Of a stretch of DNA of 64,000 nt, positions 42,359 through 50,422 are shown piece by piece. Position numbers and translations under genes: made by a program. This DNA is from Clostridiaceae bacterium (GTDB lineage Bacteria; Bacillota; Clostridia; Oscillospirales; Acutalibacteraceae): NCBI GenBank assembly GCA_030530095.1, contig JAUMVO010000002.1, positions 147,968 through 211,967 of the forward strand, read 5' to 3'. How positions within the stretch are numbered: position 1 is the stretch's first letter; every line of letters starts with the position of its first letter. Below the pieces are notes generated by a model that saw nothing but the letters and a program-made list of their open reading frames with translations, searched no databases and was not told the origin of the DNA.

Positions 42359-43660
42359 TTATCTGATTATCTTATAAACAAGCGGTTTGGGGGCAGGTGC
42401 AGTGTCGCTGATGCTAAGTGCTTCAAGGAACATCTTTTCGGCATTCGCGATTGAGCCTTCCCTGTCGGTATAAAGCGTTGCGAGTACATCGCCCTTTTTG
42501 ACGGCATCACCCGTTTTCTTTTTAAGCACGATACCTGCGGCAAAGTCAATCGAATCCTCCTTCGACTCTCTGCCCGCGCCGAGTATTACGCTCGATATAC
42601 CGATTTTTTCGGTGTTCATTGAGCTGATATAGCCGTCCTTTTCGGCTGAAATATCATAGCTGTATTTCGGCTGTTTGAACAGTGAAAAATCCTCAAGACA
42701 CGCGGCGTTTCCGCCCTGCGCGGTTATCCACTGCTTCATCTTTTCAAACGCCTTTCCGCTTGAAAGCGCTTCGTTTACGCGCTTTTCGGCTTCGGCGGTA
42801 TCAATGCCGAAAACAAGCGAAGTCAGTTCGGTTGCAAGCACTATGCAAACGGTTTTGAGGTCGTTGTCAACCTCACCTTTAAGAACTCTGACCGCTTCGA
42901 TAACCTCAAGAGAGTTGCCGATATTCGTGCCAAGAGGAGTGTCCATATCAGTTATAACGGCAGCTATATTTCTGCCGCACGCCTTGCCGATTTTAACCAT
43001 TTCAGTTGCGAGCGTTTCGGCGTCATCGGGAGTTTTCATAAACGCGCCCGAGCCGCATTTGACGTCAAGGACTATGTTATGAGAGCCTGCGGCAAGCTTC
43101 TTTGACATAATCGACGAGGTGATAAGCGGAATACTGTCAACCGTCGCGGTTACGTCACGCAAAGCATAAAGCTTTTTATCCGCGGGAGTGAGATTTCCGC
43201 TCTGACCGATAACGGCAAGTCCGATTTCGTCAACCTGATTTAAGAATTCCTCTCCCGTAAGCGTGGTTTTGTAGCCGTCTATTGATTCGAGCTTGTCAAC
43301 GGTGCCGCCCGTGTGTCCGAGTCCCCTGCCCGACATTTTGGCAATTTTCGCGCCGAGCGAGGCAACTATCGGGGTTACTATAAGGCTTGTCTTGTCGCCT
43401 ACGCCGCCCGTTGAGTGCTTGTCGGCGGAAAGTGAGCCGTAACGCGACAGGTCAACGGTGTCGCCCGACTTTTCCATAGCCTCGGTGAGAGTCACCGTTT
43501 CACGCTCGGTCATACCCTTAAACCAGACCGCCATCATAAGCGCAGATGCCTGATAATCGGGTATTGTGCCGTCGGTAAAGCCGTTTATAAAGAAACGTAT
43601 TTCTTCGTCAGTCAGCTCGCCGCCGTTGCGCTTTTTCTCAATTATATCGTACATTCTCAT
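42359..43660 (-). CDS. pdp: Pyrimidine-nucleoside phosphorylase
   Basis: Phosphorolyses uridine, thymidine and deoxyuridine to base and (deoxy)ribose-1-phosphate. It is 433 residues, with the family phosphate-binding DKHSTGGVGDKTSL near residue 85, the substrate-binding KMSGRGLGHTGGT, and the C-terminal swivelling domain. It follows cdd within a nucleoside-salvage operon, which supports the assignment. Confidence 0.95.
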   Translation of the reverse strand: MRMYDIIEKKRNGGELTDEEIRFFINGFTDGTIPDYQASALMMAVWFKGMTERETVTLTEAMEKSGDTVDLSRYGSLSADKHSTGGVGDKTSLIVTPIVASLGAKIAKMSGRGLGHTGGTVDKLESIDGYKTTLTGEEFLNQVDEIGLAVIGQSGNLTPADKKLYALRDVTATVDSIPLITSSIMSKKLAAGSHNIVLDVKCGSGAFMKTPDDAETLATEMVKIGKACGRNIAAVITDMDTPLGTNIGNSLEVIEAVRVLKGEVDNDLKTVCIVLATELTSLVFGIDTAEAEKRVNEALSSGKAFEKMKQWITAQGGNAACLEDFSLFKQPKYSYDISAEKDGYISSMNTEKIGISSVILGAGRESKEDSIDFAAGIVLKKKTGDAVKKGDVLATLYTDREGSIANAEKMFLEALSISDTAPAPKPLVYKIIR

Positions 43661-43669
43661 AACGTTACC

Positions 43670-44080
43670 TCATTTTATATTATCGCCCGAAAAGGCAAGC
43701 GGAAGAAGCTGTGCAAGCGTCGTTTCGGTGTATTCATTCTCGCTTTTAACTAGTAAAATCTTAAAGTCGGGTTTGCAGAATTCAGCCATCACCTGACGGC
43801 AGACGCCGCAGGGACTGATTGTTTCGTTGAGCGCTTCACCCTTTTTGCCACCCGCTATTGCGATTTTCAAAAAGCTTCTCTCGCCCTCGCTGATCGCCTT
43901 AAAAAACGCAACTCTCTCGGCGCAGCAGGTCGGGGAAAATGCGGAATTTTCAATGTTGCAGCCGGTGTAAACCTTACCCGCTTCGCTCATAAGTGCCGCT
44001 CCGACACGGTAATCAGAGTAGGGCGAATATGAATTATTCATAGCTTTAATTGCAAGTACGCAAAGTTCCCTATCGGTCAT
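43670..44080 (-). CDS. cdd: Cytidine deaminase
   Basis: Converts (deoxy)cytidine to (deoxy)uridine. It is 136 residues, the tetrameric form. The zinc site is Cys53-Ala-Glu55 in TCCAERVAF and the PCGVC pair near residue 87. ATG 44080 is preceded by GAGGGAG. It sits four bases after deoB. Confidence 0.95.
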   Translation of the reverse strand: MTDRELCVLAIKAMNNSYSPYSDYRVGAALMSEAGKVYTGCNIENSAFSPTCCAERVAFFKAISEGERSFLKIAIAGGKKGEALNETISPCGVCRQVMAEFCKPDFKILLVKSENEYTETTLAQLLPLAFSGDNIK

Positions 44081-44084
44081 ACTG

Positions 44085-45254
44085 TCACTCCCTCTTAATC
44101 TTATCAAAAAGGCTTTCGCCGTCACATTCAAAGTCAACCGAAAGATAATCCGCAACCGTGGCGGCTATATCGGCATAGGTCGGCCGCGTGCCGAGATTCA
44201 CGGGCTTTACGGGCTTACCGTAAACAATAAGCGGAATATACTCTCTCGAGTGGTCCGTGCTTTCGTCGCCGGGATCGCAGCCGTGGTCGGCGGTTATAAT
44301 CAGCATGTCGCCGTCACGCATTTTATCAGTAAATGACGGCAGCCACTTGTCAAACTCCGAAAAGGCGTTCGCATAACCGTCAACGTCCTGACGGTGGCCG
44401 TAAAGCATATCAAAGTCAACGAGATTTGTGAAGCAGAGTCCTTCAAAATCCATATTGAGAGCTTCAAGAGTTTTTTCCATACCCTCGGCATTGGAATGGG
44501 TGAAGACGAAGTCCGTCATTCCCCTGCCCGCAAAGATGTCGTGGATTTTACCGACGGCGTAAACGGTTTTTCCGCTTCGTACGACCGCGTCAAGCAGGGT
44601 TTCCCTCGGCGGTTCGAGAGAGAAATCGTGACGGTTTGCCGTGCGTTTGTATTCGCCGTTTTCGGTTACAAACGGTCTTGCGATAACTCTGCCGACGGCA
44701 TTTTTGCCCGTCAGTATTTTGCGTGCTGTCCGACAGTATTCGTACAGCTTTTCAAGCGGTACGACTTCCTCGTGAGCGGCAATCTGAAACACACTGTCCG
44801 CAGAGGTGTAGACTATCAAATCGCCCGTTCTGACGTGTTCGTCGCCGTAGTCCTTAATAACCTGAGTGCCCGAATATGGCTTGTTGCAGAGAACTCCCCT
44901 GCCCGTCTGACGCGAGAATTCGTCGATTATCTCCTTCGGAAAACCGTCGGGATAGGTCGGCATCGGCTCAGGTGAGATTATACCCGCAATTTCCCAGTGC
45001 CCTATGGTGGTGTCCTTACCGCGGGAGGCTTCGGCGCACCGACCGACAGCGGCGGTGGGGTTTTCAACTGTCCCTATATAGTCGCAGCCGTCGATATTGC
45101 CGAGTCCCATTTTCCGCGTGTTGTCGCAGGAAAACTTTTCGGACTGAGCTATTCTTTTCAATGTGTTGCAGTCCTTATCGCCGAAATCGGCGGCATCGGG
45201 CAGCTCACCCACGCCGCAGGAATCGAGGACTATAATAAATACGCGTTTATTCAT
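44085..45254 (-). CDS. deoB: Phosphopentomutase
   Basis: Moves phosphate between C1 and C5 of (deoxy)ribose phosphate, feeding DeoC. It is 389 residues, of the alkaline-phosphatase superfamily, with metal ligands in IIVLDSCGVGELPDA and in ITADHGCDP. Start at ATG 45254, overlapping the deoC 3' end by eight bases. Confidence 0.95.
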   Translation of the reverse strand: MNKRVFIIVLDSCGVGELPDAADFGDKDCNTLKRIAQSEKFSCDNTRKMGLGNIDGCDYIGTVENPTAAVGRCAEASRGKDTTIGHWEIAGIISPEPMPTYPDGFPKEIIDEFSRQTGRGVLCNKPYSGTQVIKDYGDEHVRTGDLIVYTSADSVFQIAAHEEVVPLEKLYEYCRTARKILTGKNAVGRVIARPFVTENGEYKRTANRHDFSLEPPRETLLDAVVRSGKTVYAVGKIHDIFAGRGMTDFVFTHSNAEGMEKTLEALNMDFEGLCFTNLVDFDMLYGHRQDVDGYANAFSEFDKWLPSFTDKMRDGDMLIITADHGCDPGDESTDHSREYIPLIVYGKPVKPVNLGTRPTYADIAATVADYLSVDFECDGESLFDKIKRE

Positions 45255-45906
45255 TTTCCTTCGCCTTCGCAATCTTAACTATTCGGCTCGTGCCGAGACG
45301 GTCAGCGCCGAGTTCAATGAACTCCTCTGCATCAACAAGCGAGGAAATGCCGCCCGCCGCTTTGATTCTTTTGCCGTTTGTTATGTGCGCCCTGAAGAGC
45401 TTAATATCGTCAAAGGTCGCTCCGCCCGTTGAAAAGCCCGTCGAGGTCTTGATATAATCGGCGTCGGATGAGGAAACGATTTCACACATTCTGATTTTTT
45501 CCTCGTCGCTGAGAAGGCAGGTTTCGATAATCACCTTCAGAAGCCTTCCGTCGCAAGCCTTTTTGACTGCGTTGATTTCGTCGAGAATAAAGTCGTATTC
45601 GCCGTCCTTAAGCGCGCCGACGTTGATTACCATATCAATTTCGTCCGCGCCGTTTTTAACCGCGTCAGCCGCTTCGAAGCATTTTGAAAGCGTTGTCGAA
45701 TAACCGTTCGGAAAGCCGATAACGGTGCAGATTGCAAGACAGCCGTCGACGTACTGCTTTGCCCTCTTTACAAATGAAGCGGGAATGCAGACGGAAGCGG
45801 TTTTGAACTTAATCCCGTCATCGCAGACAGCCTTAATCTGCTCCCACGTCGCATCAACGGCTAAAAGCGTATGGTCGCATTTTGAAAGAATTTCGTTAAG
45901 TGTCAT
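45247..45906 (-). CDS. deoC: Deoxyribose-phosphate aldolase
   Basis: Cleaves 2-deoxyribose-5-phosphate to glyceraldehyde-3-phosphate and acetaldehyde. It is 219 residues; the Schiff-base lysine lies in YIKTSTGF and the proton-relay lysine in IKAAGGI. It is the first gene of deoC-deoB-cdd-pdp-GH27-addB-addA. Confidence 0.96.
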   Translation of the reverse strand: MTLNEILSKCDHTLLAVDATWEQIKAVCDDGIKFKTASVCIPASFVKRAKQYVDGCLAICTVIGFPNGYSTTLSKCFEAADAVKNGADEIDMVINVGALKDGEYDFILDEINAVKKACDGRLLKVIIETCLLSDEEKIRMCEIVSSSDADYIKTSTGFSTGGATFDDIKLFRAHITNGKRIKAAGGISSLVDAEEFIELGADRLGTSRIVKIAKAKENE

Positions 45907-45942
45907 TTTATATTTTGCTCCCTAATTTTTATATCTTCTCAA

Positions 45943-45951
45943 ATTATAACA
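45943..45951 (-). promoter_or_regulatory. deoC operon -10 region (extended)
   Basis: TGTTATAAT on the minus strand, an extended -10 (45951-45943), about 35 bases before the deoC start. No good -35 is visible, so it may need an activator or rely on the extended element. Confidence 0.45.
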
Positions 45952-45994
45952 TATATTGAATGAAAATAACATATAATAAACAAGAAAAAATGTC

Positions 45995-46023
45995 TTGACA
46001 AGTCAATATTTTTGTATTATTAT
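45995..46023 (+). promoter_or_regulatory. tRNA-fMet promoter
   Basis: TTGACA (45995-46000), 17 bases, TATTAT (46018-46023), ending 30 bases before the tRNA. Confidence 0.85.
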
Positions 46024-46052
46024 ATCAAAGCACTCAAACGAGAGCGATATAT

Positions 46053-46129
<77 letters not shown>

Positions 46130-46164
46130 ACAAGTAGCACCGAAAAAGATATCGGGGCTGAAAA

Positions 46165-46195
46165 CCCAGAAACCATAACGGTTTCTGGGTTTTTT
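46165..46195 (+). terminator. Terminator after tRNA-fMet
   Basis: CCCAGAAACC-ATAAC-GGTTTCTGGG then TTTTTT: perfect 10-base stem. Confidence 0.92.
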
Positions 46196-46282
46196 CATGC
46201 CGATTTTTAAGGTGGAATTCAAAAGATATCATTTCCCCAAATCGACCTTTGGGGAGGACTTGAACTAAATTCATAGGGTTTC

Positions 46283-46327
46283 AGGGGCAGATTTTACGAT
46301 TGATTTCGTAAGGTCTGCCCCTTTTTG
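46283..46327 (+). terminator. Terminator-like hairpin in the junction region
   Basis: AGGGGCAGA (46283-46291) pairs with TCTGCCCCT (46314-46322), with an inner TTACGA/TCGTAA stem, followed by TTTTTG. Confidence 0.8.
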
Positions 46328-46360
46328 CGTTTTTCTAATTGTTAAATGTTTGTGTTCTCG

Positions 46361-46397
46361 GAGGTTGCGCATAAAATGTATGCGCAACCTCTTTTTT
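46361..46397 (+). terminator. Perfect 13-base inverted repeat with T-tract
   Basis: GAGGTTGCGCATA-AAATG-TATGCGCAACCTC then TTTTTT. It lies about 60 bases before the first element ORF and can act as a terminator or as an attenuator of the element's leader. Confidence 0.8.
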
Positions 46398-46454
46398 CGT
46401 ATATAGCGCATTTTGAGCGTCGATATAAATCTGATAACGAAAGGAGTGGTGTAT

Positions 46455-46514
46455 ATGATTGCGGCGAAGACAGCAAATCAAAACAAAATTCAGGAGGTAA
46501 AGAAAGATGAATGA
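46455..46514 (+). CDS. 19-residue small ORF (leader-like), first ORF of the element
   Basis: ATG 46455 follows AAGGAGTGGTGTAT, a good ribosome site, and encodes MIAAKTANQNKIQEVKKDE. Its 3' end overlaps the start of the DUF4314 gene by eight bases, and contains that gene's AGGAGG. It may serve translational coupling. Expression is inferred from the ribosome site only. Confidence 0.45.
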   Translation: MIAAKTANQNKIQEVKKDE

Positions 46515-46803
46515 TTGGGAACGATTACACAGACAGGCTGAGAGATATAAACAGTCATATCCCCCGGGAACAAGAGTAATGCTGCTTAATATGAACGACC
46601 CATATTCTCCCGTTGAAAGCGGTATGCGCGGAACGGTTCAGAGTGTGGATGATATCGGTCAAATCCTAATGAAATGGGATAACGGCAGAGCGCTTGCGCT
46701 GGTCCCCGGCGAAGACTCATTCCGTCGATTGACACAGGAAGAAATCGACCGTGAGTTACAGGAACAAGCTCAGGAACAGACTATAAACGAACAATCTATG
46801 TAA
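46507..46803 (+). CDS. DUF4314 domain protein
   Basis: A 98-residue protein with the small beta-barrel DUF4314 pattern (YPPGTRVMLLNMNDPYSPV, GMRGTVQSVDDIG, MKWDNGRALALVPGED). The family is common in conjugative elements and phages of Firmicutes; function is unknown. The C-terminus is Gln/Glu-rich. AGGAGG precedes the ATG. Confidence 0.8.
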   Translation: MNDWERLHRQAERYKQSYPPGTRVMLLNMNDPYSPVESGMRGTVQSVDDIGQILMKWDNGRALALVPGEDSFRRLTQEEIDRELQEQAQEQTINEQSM

Positions 46804-46839
46804 ATGTGAGGTGAAACAAAAAAACAGGACGGATGCCCT

Positions 46840-47949
46840 ATGGCAATCCCATTCATTGATTTGTGTTCGGGTATCGGCGGTTTTCATTCCGGACTCGTAA
46901 ATACAGGTCATTACAGATGCGTCGGTCATGCAGAAATTGATAAGAACGCAGAAAAAGCGTATAACGCCATTTACGGAGAAGAAGGAGGTTTGAATTATGG
47001 CGATTTGCGAACAATCAATCCAAGGGAACTCCCCCACTTCGACCTGCTTTGCGGCGGATTTCCTTGCCAAAGCTTCTCGGTTGCGGGACGGCGTCTCGGT
47101 TTCAGAGATACAAGAGGAACTGTCTTCTTTGAAATTGCCCGAATCCTTGCAGAAAAACGGCCTCCATTTTTACTCTTGGAAAATGTCCTCGGTCTGTTAT
47201 CGCATGACAGCGGCCGGACGCTTAATACCATCTTCTCCGCGCTTGTTGAAATGGGGTATAATCTCGAATGGATGGTGCTTAACAGCAAATACTTCGGAGT
47301 CCCCCAACAGCGAAGACGGCTGTATATTGTCGGATATCTTGATCCGAGATGTGCCGGAAAGGTATTTCCTCTCAGCGGCTGCAATGCGAAAAATCTTAAG
47401 CAACTTATCCCGGGACCGCAGGGCCAAAGAGTCTACGAAACAGACGGAATAGCCTGTACGCAGTGTGCAGGCTCAGGCGGTTGGGGCGGCAAAACCGGGT
47501 TGTATTTTATCGATATGAACGCCGATCCTGTCATTACCGATGTTGCCCGATGCATAACCGCAAGGCAGGATTCCGGAGTAAGCAATCACAGAGGTGAACA
47601 CTCTGCGGTTCTTATCGAAGACGCGCCGAGAGCAATACTGACACCCGACAGAGAAACTGTCCGTCAGCAGGGTCGCCGTATGAAAGAACCGAACGAAGCC
47701 ATGTTCACGATAACCGCACAGGATAAGCATGGAATTTACCATAAAGGAAGAATCCGCAAACTTATGCCTATCGAATGTTGGCGGTTGCAAGGTTTCACGG
47801 ACGAACAATTCTTTAAAGCACAGGCAACCGGTCTGAAAGACGGTCACCTATATAAAATGGCAGGTAACGCAGTCAGCGTACCTGTCATTTCTGCTATCGG
47901 GCAGAGACTATATGAAATAAACCACGAATTCGGAATTGTAAAGGAGTAA
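46840..47949 (+). CDS. C5-cytosine DNA methyltransferase
   Basis: Methylates cytosine in DNA; on a mobile element this most likely protects it from host restriction. The 369-residue protein has motif I FIDLCSGIGGFHSG (5-18), motif IV GGFPCQSFS with catalytic Cys76, motif VI ENV (114-116), motif VIII QQRRRLYIVG, and motif X GNAVSVPV. The target-recognition region between VIII and IX is short (~100 residues). No restriction endonuclease is adjacent, so it is an orphan. A second long ORF lies inside it in the +1 frame (46997-47452). Confidence 0.95.
   Translation: MAIPFIDLCSGIGGFHSGLVNTGHYRCVGHAEIDKNAEKAYNAIYGEEGGLNYGDLRTINPRELPHFDLLCGGFPCQSFSVAGRRLGFRDTRGTVFFEIARILAEKRPPFLLLENVLGLLSHDSGRTLNTIFSALVEMGYNLEWMVLNSKYFGVPQQRRRLYIVGYLDPRCAGKVFPLSGCNAKNLKQLIPGPQGQRVYETDGIACTQCAGSGGWGGKTGLYFIDMNADPVITDVARCITARQDSGVSNHRGEHSAVLIEDAPRAILTPDRETVRQQGRRMKEPNEAMFTITAQDKHGIYHKGRIRKLMPIECWRLQGFTDEQFFKAQATGLKDGHLYKMAGNAVSVPVISAIGQRLYEINHEFGIVKE
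46997..47452 (+). CDS. Possible overlapping gene inside the cytosine methyltransferase, +1 frame
   Basis: A 151-codon ORF wholly inside the methyltransferase gene. It begins MAICEQSIQ with AAGGAGG seven bases upstream. The translation includes the string TSESPNSEDGCILSDIL followed by VPERYFLSAAA, which resembles the pattern TSE-P-x-CSLSDVLE-x-VPxRYFLS-KAC of small proteins annotated in many phages beside or over cytosine methyltransferases (from memory, not searched). It may be a true dual-coding gene, or those phage entries may themselves be frame shadows. Confidence 0.35.
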   Translation: MAICEQSIQGNSPTSTCFAADFLAKASRLRDGVSVSEIQEELSSLKLPESLQKNGLHFYSWKMSSVCYRMTAAGRLIPSSPRLLKWGIISNGWCLTANTSESPNSEDGCILSDILIRDVPERYFLSAAAMRKILSNLSRDRRAKESTKQTE

Positions 47950-47954
47950 CCATT

Positions 47955-48656
47955 ATGCCTAACCATATTATAAACACTATTAGGTTGACGGGAGATCGGG
48001 AGAAAATAAATGAACTGCTCGAATCAGTTAAGGATAACAGATTCGGAATCGGCTCTCTTGATTTCAACAAAGTCATTCCCATGCCGGAAAGTTTGCAGAT
48101 TGAAACGAGTTCCTCTATGGAACGAGGTTTAAAAGCCTACAAAGAGTTTGTCGACATCTGCACTTTTGATGGCGCAAATAAGGATATGGACTTACTTAAT
48201 ATCCCGGAAGACAAGGAAAACATTTTTCTTCGTATGCGCAAAGATGTCAAGAGAGAGGAATGGGAACTCGGCCGTCAGGCTTTCCGCAATGAAATAATGT
48301 ACGGCGCGCCAAGTTGGTATGATTGGTCAATAGAGAATTGGGGAACAAAATGGAACTCCTACGGCTATGACAACCTTGACCGTTCGGACATTGCTGAAAA
48401 TCCCGCGCTTTCGTTCTACACCGCTTGGAGTGCTCCCCACCCCATTATCGAAAAACTTGCAGAAAGATATCCCGAGGTTTCATTTGAACATGAATGGGCA
48501 GATGAAGACATCGGAATGAACTGCGGCAGAAAGACTTACGAACACGGCGAGTGTACCGACACTTATTACCCCGAGGCGAAAGAAGCGGAAATATTCGCAA
48601 ATAACCTTTGGGGATACGAAACCGATACTGAAATGACGGAGGAACAAACATTATGA
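47955..48656 (+). CDS. Api92/YubB-like ferredoxin-fold domain protein
   Basis: A 233-residue protein beginning MPNHIINTIRLTGD, as in the Api92/YubB (DUF1281) group: small proteins with a ferredoxin-like domain spread by phages and plasmids. The typical WGTKWNSYGYDN and YTAWSAPHPIIEKLAERYP segments are present. Function is unknown; some members are thought to have an anti-restriction or early-establishment role. AAAGGAG precedes the ATG; it overlaps the next gene by four bases. Confidence 0.75.
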   Translation: MPNHIINTIRLTGDREKINELLESVKDNRFGIGSLDFNKVIPMPESLQIETSSSMERGLKAYKEFVDICTFDGANKDMDLLNIPEDKENIFLRMRKDVKREEWELGRQAFRNEIMYGAPSWYDWSIENWGTKWNSYGYDNLDRSDIAENPALSFYTAWSAPHPIIEKLAERYPEVSFEHEWADEDIGMNCGRKTYEHGECTDTYYPEAKEAEIFANNLWGYETDTEMTEEQTL

Positions 48657-49240
48657 GCATTAAGAAAATCGATAAGAATGAACTCCGTGGGTATGAAGGA
48701 AAAGAAGGTCTTATCCTTCAGGGATGCGGCGGGAATTCACAGGAGTGGGTTGACGGAATCAATAACCTTTTTACCAAAGAAGGAATCCTTCTTGACGGAA
48801 CAAAATTCGGTGACGATAACTGTGCCGTCTTCGAGAATAACGGATTGACTTGTTTGCTCTATGAGTTTAACGATGATACGAAAGTGGATATCGGCAAACT
48901 CGCTATGTGGCGAATCAGAACTCATTCGGATTTGGGCGGAACTTGGCTGTCTGATTATGTTGAAAATAAGTTGGGCGGATTCAGTCTTACAGGAACAAAG
49001 AAACCCGACTGCCCGCTTATCGGACAGAACGGTAACATCTTCAACCTTATGGGGATTGCCGCAAAAACACTACGGCATAATGGGCTTGCAGAGCAATCAA
49101 AGGAAATGACCAAGCGCATTACGGGTACCGCGCAGAGTTATGACGAGGCACTCGGTATTATAGGCGAATATGTCAATATAACCTCGGTTAATGATTGCAG
49201 CGAGGATATGGATGCCGGAATGGAGATGCACTATGATTGA
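48653..49240 (+). CDS. Unrecognised 195-residue element protein
   Basis: I do not recognise a family. The protein is soluble and acidic, with segments LRGYEGKEGLILQGCGGNSQ and MWRIRTHSDLGGTWLSDYV. It shares ATGA overlaps with both neighbours, so translation is probably coupled. Similar proteins occur near methyltransferases in clostridial elements (inference from context). Confidence 0.7.
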   Translation: MSIKKIDKNELRGYEGKEGLILQGCGGNSQEWVDGINNLFTKEGILLDGTKFGDDNCAVFENNGLTCLLYEFNDDTKVDIGKLAMWRIRTHSDLGGTWLSDYVENKLGGFSLTGTKKPDCPLIGQNGNIFNLMGIAAKTLRHNGLAEQSKEMTKRITGTAQSYDEALGIIGEYVNITSVNDCSEDMDAGMEMHYD

Positions 49241-49385
49241 AATGCTGTTTTTCCTCATAGGAATGGTGCTCGGCGGACTTGTTGCCTTTGTAATTCTCTG
49301 CTGCTTCCAACTTCATAGGATTAACCGATATGAAGCGCAGTTACAGAGATTAAAGGCACAACTCTCAGCGCGGGACACAAACTAA
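49233..49385 (+). CDS. Small DUF3789-like membrane protein (50 residues)
   Basis: The start is ATG 49233, which overlaps the upstream stop; a longer frame from 49191 is rejected. One transmembrane helix (MLFFLIGMVLGGLVAFVILC) is followed by a short basic helix. The pattern matches the DUF3789 group of tiny membrane proteins in conjugative elements. Confidence 0.65.
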   Translation: MIEMLFFLIGMVLGGLVAFVILCCFQLHRINRYEAQLQRLKAQLSARDTN

Positions 49386-49405
49386 ATAAAAATAAATGAA
49401 ATTGA

Positions 49406-49446
49406 GGCCGTTTGCGTGTGTAAACACAAGAACGGTCTGTTTTTGT
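49406..49446 (+). terminator. Hairpin with T-tract before the adenine methyltransferase
   Basis: GGCCGTT (49406-49412) pairs with AACGGTC (49431-49437), with an inner GTGT/ACAC stem, followed by TGTTTTTG. It may terminate or attenuate transcription into the downstream gene. Confidence 0.5.
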
Positions 49447-49485
49447 ATTATAACGCAACTGCCTCCCGAAAGGAGGTCGGTTATA

Positions 49486-50412
49486 TTGTCCGGTTCTGTA
49501 AGTCCACTACCGTGGACAGGAAGCAAAGGCTGTATTTACACAACAATTGACGCTTTCATGCCGCCCCACAAGACTTATGTAGAAGCGTGCATGGGAAGCG
49601 CTGAAGTGTTTCTGAGAAAAAAGCCCGTTGAAAGAGAAATCATTAATGATTACAACGGTGACCTGGTGAAATTCTTTCGTGTATTACAGCAAAATGAGAA
49701 GCTTGCTTTCCTATTGGGTCGTCTTTATCTGTCTTTCAATTCAGAAGAACTATTCAGAATAAATAAGGCAATGCTCGCCGATGTACCTAATATTCTTGAT
49801 GATTTGACAGAAACCTCGGTCACAGTGGAAAAAGCCGAATGGTCGGATATTGAGAAGGCTGTCGCTTTCTTTGAAAATCAGATATTCAGCTTCTCATCTA
49901 CCGGAAAAACCTTTGCCATCGCAAAAAAGGACATGACCAAACGCTTTGGCAGACTTGTTACCGCCTGCAGCAGACTCAGAAATGCCGTTATCATGCACAG
50001 AGACTACAAGGACTGCATTTCTTATGCTGCAGGCAAAGACACTTTTATTTTGCTTGACCCTCCGTACAAGGGTACGGAAAAGTACTATCAGAAAGCCAAC
50101 TTCGGCAGTGACGAACACGCAAAGCTGTTTGAATTTATGTATGGCATTCATGAGAAGTACGAGGGTAATTGCAAATTCATTATTACCTACAATAACGATC
50201 CGTATATTTGCAGTCTCGCTGAAAAATACGGATTCGATACTTTTGTGAAAGAACGACTGCACAATATGCTTCAAAGCACAAAACCGGGCGAAATGTTCGA
50301 AGAACTGCTCATTGGTAATTATGATTTGAAAAAGCAGGCAGAAGAAAACAATCATTGCATCGTAAAAGAAGCTCAGCAATTAACGCTTTTCGATTTTCAG
50401 TACGATTATTAA
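49486..50412 (+). CDS. D12-class N6-adenine DNA methyltransferase (Dam type), TTG start
   Basis: Methylates adenine in DNA. The 308-residue protein has the SAM-binding LPWTGSKG (8-15), EACMGSAEVF, and the catalytic LLDPPYKG with DPPY at 191-194. TTG 49486 is chosen because AAAGGAGG lies ten bases upstream; the in-frame ATG at 49396 has no ribosome site and adds a segment unlike the family. With the cytosine enzyme upstream, the element can mark its DNA with two modifications. Confidence 0.9.
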   Translation: MSGSVSPLPWTGSKGCIYTTIDAFMPPHKTYVEACMGSAEVFLRKKPVEREIINDYNGDLVKFFRVLQQNEKLAFLLGRLYLSFNSEELFRINKAMLADVPNILDDLTETSVTVEKAEWSDIEKAVAFFENQIFSFSSTGKTFAIAKKDMTKRFGRLVTACSRLRNAVIMHRDYKDCISYAAGKDTFILLDPPYKGTEKYYQKANFGSDEHAKLFEFMYGIHEKYEGNCKFIITYNNDPYICSLAEKYGFDTFVKERLHNMLQSTKPGEMFEELLIGNYDLKKQAEENNHCIVKEAQQLTLFDFQYDY

Positions 50413-50422
50413 GGAGAAGAAA

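Larger units (their letters stand above)
46130..46454. other. Non-coding junction region between tRNA-fMet and the first element gene
   Basis: No convincing gene is present. The region holds four hairpins: the tRNA terminator (46165-46195), a GC-rich stem CCCCAAA/TTTGGGG (46235-46254), a long terminator-like stem (46283-46326) and a perfect 13-base inverted repeat with T-tract (46361-46397). It is the most likely place for the element's left end and insulates element genes from chromosomal transcription. Confidence 0.6.

Noticed and set aside
46250..46262. GGACTTGAAC, the inverse of the fMet T-loop GTTCAAGTCC, as a possible att or tRNA remnant
   Set aside because: Only ten bases match, in inverted orientation, and the flanks do not fold into a T-arm or acceptor stem; chance or generic T-loop similarity is likelier.
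49396..49485. ATG start 30 codons upstream for the adenine methyltransferase
   Set aside because: It has no ribosome site and runs through a terminator-like hairpin; TTG 49486 has AAAGGAGG in front and yields the family N-terminus.
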